A stretch of 30,156 nt of DNA. Source: JBDHAC01 sp039589195. GTDB lineage: Bacteria > Gemmatimonadota > Gemmatimonadetes > Palauibacterales > Palauibacteraceae. The stretch spans positions 1 to 30,156 of the forward strand of contig JBDHHV010000070.1 in NCBI GenBank assembly GCA_039589195.1, written 5' to 3'. This document shows, in pieces, positions 25,708 to 30,156 of this stretch. Below the pieces are notes generated by a model. The model was given only the letters and a program-made list of their open reading frames with translations, was not told where the DNA came from and did no database searches. The position numbers were made by a program, and so were the translations under genes. How positions within the stretch are numbered: position 1 is the first letter of the stretch; each line of letters opens with the position of its first letter.

Positions 25708-27075
25708 TTACTGCATGAGCAACGAGATCTCCCGTACGACCCAACTCGGGACGGGGCGGTTGCTACGGAACGCCGGAAGAAAGTCGAGCCGCCGGATGAC
25801 CTCCATGCCCGCCAGGTCGAACGCCTCGTTCCCCGACGAGGTCTGCACGACCACCTCGGCGGCGGTACCGTCCTCGCGGATGAGGACCCAATAAATCGCG
25901 CTGGTACGGGCGGAGAGCCCCTCCGCGCGCAGCACCGGAAGCAGGGTCCTGGTGAGCATCGCCTGCGCATCGGTATTCCAGATGGTCTCGGGTCCCTGAT
26001 CGAAGGGGATGAACGCGGGGCCGAGCGCACGAAGCTCCTGGACTTCCTCGGAATCGTCGGACGGCGCGGGCGCCGGGGCACTTTCCGGCGTGGCTGGCGG
26101 GGGCGGCTTGTCCGTGATCGGGACCGTGATCGGGTGCGTATTCGTGCCCCCGTCGGAATCCGAGACCGTCAACGTGATCGTGTGTACGCCGATCGACAGC
26201 TCGCTCGCCGTCACCGACTCGCCGGTGCCGAGCTCACCGTCCAGATCCGACGTCCACACCAGCGAGGCGCCCGACAACGCCCCGTCCTCGAGATCCGTCC
26301 CCGTCCCCGTGAGTGTCACCGACGTCCCCGCGGTGAAGCTCGACCCGCCCGCCGGTGCCGTGATGGTCGCCGCCGGCAGGTTGTTGGTGATCGGGACCGT
26401 GATCGGGTCCGTATCCATACCTCCGTTGGAGTCCGTGACCGCGAGCGTGATCGTGTGCACGCCGATGGACAGCTCGCTCGTCGTCACCGACTCGCCGGCG
26501 CCGAGCTCACCGTCGAGGTCCGATGTCCACACCAGCGAGGCGTCCGACAACGCCCCGTCCTCGGGATCCGTTCCTCTCCCCGTAAACGCCACCGACGTCC
26601 CGGCGGGGAAGCTCGACCCGCCCGCCGGTGACGTGATCGCCGCCGTCGGCCTGTTGTTGGTGATCGGGACTGTGATCGGGTGCACATCCACGCCCCCGTT
26701 GGAGTCCCTGACCGTAAGCGTGACCGTGTGTACGCCGATCGACAACCCGCTCGTCGTCACCGACTCTCCGGTGCCGAGCTCACCATCCAGGTCGGACGTC
26801 CACAGCAACGAAGCGCCCGACAGCCTACCGTCCTCGGAATCCGTCCCCGTCCCCGTGAACACCACCGGCGTCCCGGCGGGGAAGCTCGACCCACCCGCCG
26901 GTGCCGTGATCGTCGCCGTTGGCCTGTTGTTCGTGATCGTCGGGGGGGGCCGGGGGACGGGCTCGGCGGTGGGCGAGCGGACGCCCTCGCCGGGGCGTGG
27001 GCCGGTGCCGGGTGGAGGAGGAAGCGGCCGACATCCCGTCCCCAGCAGCACGAGGATGATCAGCGGTGCCTTCAC
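25708..27075 (-). CDS. Tandem Ig/PKD-like repeat protein with TonB C-terminal domain
   Basis: From GTG 27075 the 455-residue product starts KAPLIILVLLGTGC, a short membrane or lipoprotein leader, and then a Pro-rich stretch (PPPPGTGPRPGEG). Three 91-residue repeats follow, each with TNN.P.A.IT.PAGGSSF, DGELG.GESV and IGVHT.TL.V, as in PKD/cadherin-like sandwich domains with DSNGG or DSDGG loops. A Pro/Ala linker leads to about 75 residues of TonB C-terminal type (YWVLIREDGTAAEVVVQTSS, then AGMEVIRRLDFLPA). TonB domains touch outer-membrane receptors or act as energy transducers, but here the usual N-terminal anchor is replaced by a lipoprotein-like leader. The start GTGA overlaps the stop of the 43-residue membrane peptide gene. 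Confidence 0.83.
   Translation of the reverse strand: MKAPLIILVLLGTGCRPLPPPPGTGPRPGEGVRSPTAEPVPRPPPTITNNRPTATITAPAGGSSFPAGTPVVFTGTGTDSEDGRLSGASLLWTSDLDGELGTGESVTTSGLSIGVHTVTLTVRDSNGGVDVHPITVPITNNRPTAAITSPAGGSSFPAGTSVAFTGRGTDPEDGALSDASLVWTSDLDGELGAGESVTTSELSIGVHTITLAVTDSNGGMDTDPITVPITNNLPAATITAPAGGSSFTAGTSVTLTGTGTDLEDGALSGASLVWTSDLDGELGTGESVTASELSIGVHTITLTVSDSDGGTNTHPITVPITDKPPPPATPESAPAPAPSDDSEEVQELRALGPAFIPFDQGPETIWNTDAQAMLTRTLLPVLRAEGLSARTSAIYWVLIREDGTAAEVVVQTSSGNEAFDLAGMEVIRRLDFLPAFRSNRPVPSWVVREISLLMQ
26114..26932. repeat. Three tandem 273-bp coding repeats
   Basis: The anchor GTGATCG occurs at 26114, 26387, 26660 and, as the truncated fourth boundary, 26933, exactly 273 bases apart each time. 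The units encode the three 91-residue Ig/PKD-like domains of the minus-strand gene and are similar at the DNA level, so they are prone to recombination and copy-number change. Confidence 0.85.
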
Positions 27076-27203
27076 GCTTGCCCGAGTCCTTCGCTCTCGT
27101 CCTTCGCGCGCTCCTTGCGCGCGGCCTTGACCAGGATGAAGCCGAGACCGCCCCACACGAAGCCCGTCACGAGGATCATTACGATGATGCCGGTCGTTGT
27201 CAC
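27072..27203 (-). CDS. 43-residue single-span membrane peptide, MetS-like
   Basis: GTG 27203 has GAGGG seven bases upstream (27211-27215). The product reads TTTGIIVMILVTGFVWGGLG, then FILVKAARKERAKDE: one membrane helix containing WGG and a basic cytoplasmic tail. This fits the MetS/MaAIMP small-subunit family that partners sodium-symporter (NSS) transporters for methionine or alanine. No NSS transporter gene is in the window, so the small subunit would be an orphan here, or the likeness may be shared only by helix composition. Its TGA overlaps the GTG of the repeat/TonB gene, indicating translational coupling. Confidence 0.65.
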   Translation of the reverse strand: MTTTGIIVMILVTGFVWGGLGFILVKAARKERAKDESEGLGQA

Positions 27204-27314
27204 CTGGGTTCCCTCTTCCGGATTATGGTAGCAGATGCTCTGGCCGGATCCTCACGGCGCTCGGCGGCAAGGTAACTACCCGAGTACCCACACGCTCTCT
27301 CGGCACGACCCACT

Positions 27315-27902
27315 TCACAGGTTCTCCTTCGCTTCGAGCCCGAGCTCACCAGCGATCCCCTGCATGGCCTGGATCACCAGCAGGATGTGGTCGCTCATCT
27401 GCTCGCCCAGTTCCTCGCACGCGCTCCTCATCTCATCGCGATCCAGGGCAGCGGCAAACGCCTTATCCTTCATCTTCTTGTTGACCGATTTCGGCTTCAG
27501 ATCGGAGATCCGGGTCGGGCGCACCAGTGAGCAGGCAACGATGAACCCGGTAAGGTCGTCGACGGCGCGCAGCGCCCGGTCCATCCGGGTCGTCGCCGGT
27601 ACGCCCGTGTATGCGGCGTGGGCCAGGATCGCCTGACAGATGTCCTCGGACACTCCGCGCTCCCGGAGGATCGCCACGCCGGTGGTCGGGTGCTGCTGGT
27701 CGGGGAGGCGGTCGTCGTTGGGCCAGCGCTCGTAGTCGAAGTCATGCAGCAGCCCGGTCACACCCCACAGCTCCGGGTCCTCGCCGAACTTCTCGGCGTA
27801 CGCCCGCATGGCGGCTTCGACCGCGTACATGTGCCGCCGCAGGCTCGGGCTCTCCGTGTACTCGTGGACGAGGGAAAGGGCGTCCTCTCGGCTCGGTATC
27901 AT
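27315..27902 (-). CDS. HD-domain phosphohydrolase-like protein
   Basis: The 195-residue protein carries an HD fold: His24 in LRRHMYAVEAAM, the HD pair His53-Asp54 in TGLLHDFDYERWPND, and later HPTTGVAIL (His71) and AILAHAAYTG (His95). Members hydrolyse phosphomonoesters or nucleotides; short HD proteins of this kind are widespread and mostly uncharacterised. ATG 27902 is preferred over the far upstream start at 28133, because homology begins just after it and GGAGAG precedes it. A 79-base gap separates it from the upstream polymerase gene on the same strand. The C-terminal 60 residues are helical and charged. Confidence 0.82.
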   Translation of the reverse strand: MIPSREDALSLVHEYTESPSLRRHMYAVEAAMRAYAEKFGEDPELWGVTGLLHDFDYERWPNDDRLPDQQHPTTGVAILRERGVSEDICQAILAHAAYTGVPATTRMDRALRAVDDLTGFIVACSLVRPTRISDLKPKSVNKKMKDKAFAAALDRDEMRSACEELGEQMSDHILLVIQAMQGIAGELGLEAKENL

Positions 27903-27981
27903 ATCGGCCTGGCTCTCCTCTCTTGTCTCGAAGTCCGGGCGGCCCTCGCCCGGGTCGTGGCGCGATCGACATGCTGTCGCG

Positions 27982-29219
<1,238 letters not shown>

Positions 29220-29223
<4 letters not shown>

Positions 29224-30056
29224 GGGACCGCGCGCGTCCCGACGCTTTCGCGCTCGTCGATGATCCGACGAACCCTCCCCGGCGTGTCGCTCACCAGTCC
29301 GTTCACGCCCCAGTCGAGCAGCCGGCGCATGTCGGCGGCGCGGTTCACGGTCCACACGAACACGCCGATACCGTCGGAGTGCGCCCGGCGCACGAATCCG
29401 GGTGTCACGATGCGGATCGGGCCGCGCTTCTCGGGCACCATCGCCGCATCGACCGAAGGCACCTGGAGCCGTCCGAGTCCGATCTTGCCGAGCAGCACGT
29501 ATCCGCGAAGCTCGTCCTGGTACGCGCACCGCCAGCGCGCGTGCCGGCCGGCCGGATCGACCTGTTCCCGATCGAAGCCCCCCACCAGGATACGCTCGTG
29601 ATCCGGGTGGCTCTCGAGCCACTCACCCATCGCGTGCCCGGCTCGTGCCGACTTGATCTCGGCTACCACCGGGAGCCCCGCGACGGTCTCGAGAACCTCC
29701 TCCAGGGTCGGTATTCGAGCGCCCTGTTCGCGGAACGGGAACGTTTGCCCACCGTCCAGCGTGAAGCGGTACCCGGCATCGAATTGCCGGAGCTCTTCCA
29801 GCGTCAGCGCTTCGGCGTCACCCGACCCGTCCGTGGTCCGATCCAGTGTATCGTCGTGGAGGACGATCAGACGTCCGCAGCGGGTACAGTGCAGGTCGAG
29901 TTCGACCGCGTCCGCACCTACTTCGACCGCGTGCTTGAAGGAGGGAAGCGTGTTCTCGGGCGCGACGGCCCCGGCCCCCCGATGGCCGATGACCCGGATG
30001 GGCGAGGCCGGTCCGAACAAGCCGTCGGGGTACGATGAAGCGCGATCTTCGGGCAT
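29220..30056 (-). CDS. Glycerophosphodiester phosphodiesterase
   Basis: The 278-residue cytoplasmic-type enzyme (no signal peptide) hydrolyses glycerophosphodiesters to glycerol 3-phosphate and an alcohol. All main GDPD motifs are present: IGHRGAGAVAPENTLPSF at 23-40 (His25-Arg26, Glu34-Asn35), ELDLH with Glu52 and Asp54 as metal ligands, LHDDTLDRTTDG at 67-78 with His68 as general acid/base, and VAEIKS near 130. FVWTVN near 235 closes the barrel. It is followed by dinB with a four-base ATGA overlap, an unusual partner. No strong ribosome site precedes ATG 30056. Confidence 0.92.
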
Positions 30057-30073
30057 GCGCGCACGTTCGCGCC

Positions 30074-30098
30074 GGGGCGCGGGTGCGGCAAGCGCCCC
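30074..30098 (-). terminator. GC-rich hairpin between genes
   Basis: GGGGCGC at 30074-30080 pairs with GCGCCCC at 30092-30098 around an eleven-base loop. It lies just after the stop of the partial minus-strand gene at the window edge and before the phosphodiesterase start. No T-run follows. Confidence 0.35.
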
Positions 30099-30106
30099 GC
30101 GGCCGG

Positions 30107-30156
30107 CTAGCCCGCGTACAGGTGGAGGATCTTGCCGGATCCCGTGCGAACCGGGG
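30107..30156 (-). CDS. Partial C-terminus, possibly an AMP-binding acyl-CoA ligase
   Basis: Only the last 15 or so codons are inside the window. One frame reads PVRTGSGKILHLYAG and stops at TAG 30109-30107. The RTGSGKIL string resembles the A10 motif near the end of acyl-CoA synthetases (PRTxSGKILR, with the catalytic lysine). With so few residues this is a suggestion, and other families are possible. Confidence 0.35.
   Translation of the reverse strand, partial: PVRTGSGKILHLYAG

Noticed and set aside
27204..27314. A further small gene between the HD protein gene and the membrane peptide gene
   Set aside because: No frame with a ribosome site and plausible product was found. The stretch probably holds the promoter of the peptide-TonB unit.

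Overview
This is a high-GC window from a Gram-negative-type bacterium. Many starts are GTG, genes overlap by ATGA or GTGA, and several proteins carry lipoprotein or Sec signals. A ten-Asp-box secreted propeller, an exported serine hydrolase with TPR-like helices, an M49-like lipoprotein peptidase and a TonB-type C-terminal domain together suggest Gemmatimonadota or a neighbouring phylum. That placement comes from family content, not from a marker-gene comparison.

Layout. (1) 148-3890: an exported VOC-fold protein runs stop-to-stop into carB, the large subunit of carbamoyl-phosphate synthetase; carA is not in the window. (2) 3972-16042: a surface-glycan or glycolipid locus. It holds a sugar aminotransferase, a HAD phosphatase/mutase, an NAD-dependent epimerase, a SAM methyltransferase, a GT2 transferase resembling polyprenyl-phosphate sugar synthases, a sulfotransferase, a WbqC-family protein, a flippase-like membrane protein fused to a methyltransferase, a sugar kinase/nucleotidylyltransferase in reversed HldE order, and a multi-span GT-C transferase. 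Between the methyltransferase and GT2 genes (7687-7995) lie decayed N-terminal pieces of a second epimerase and a second aminotransferase, so the locus has been rearranged. (3) 16111-22816: exported proteins, namely a serine beta-lactamase-fold hydrolase, a short CarboxypepD_reg-like fragment, a 1133-residue Asp-box propeller and a DUF4350-like protein. (4) 22817-23296: a non-coding stretch rich in inverted repeats. (5) 23291-27203: a minus-strand series with a MetS-like 43-residue membrane peptide, a repeat protein with a TonB C-terminal domain, an M49-like lipoprotein peptidase and a DUF4440/SnoaL-like lipoprotein. (6) 27315-30156: an HD-domain protein, DNA polymerase IV, a glycerophosphodiesterase, and the last codons of a possible acyl-CoA ligase.

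How the genes may work together. In region 2 the five minus-strand genes from 16042 down to 8922 are closely spaced and could be one transcript. A reasonable model is that the kinase/nucleotidylyltransferase, aminotransferase and epimerase make an activated sugar, the GT2 enzyme loads a sugar on a lipid phosphate, membrane proteins move or transfer it, and methyl- and sulfotransferases decorate it. The individual families are well supported; the joint product is inference. No tRNA, rRNA, CRISPR array, insertion sequence or phage gene was seen.
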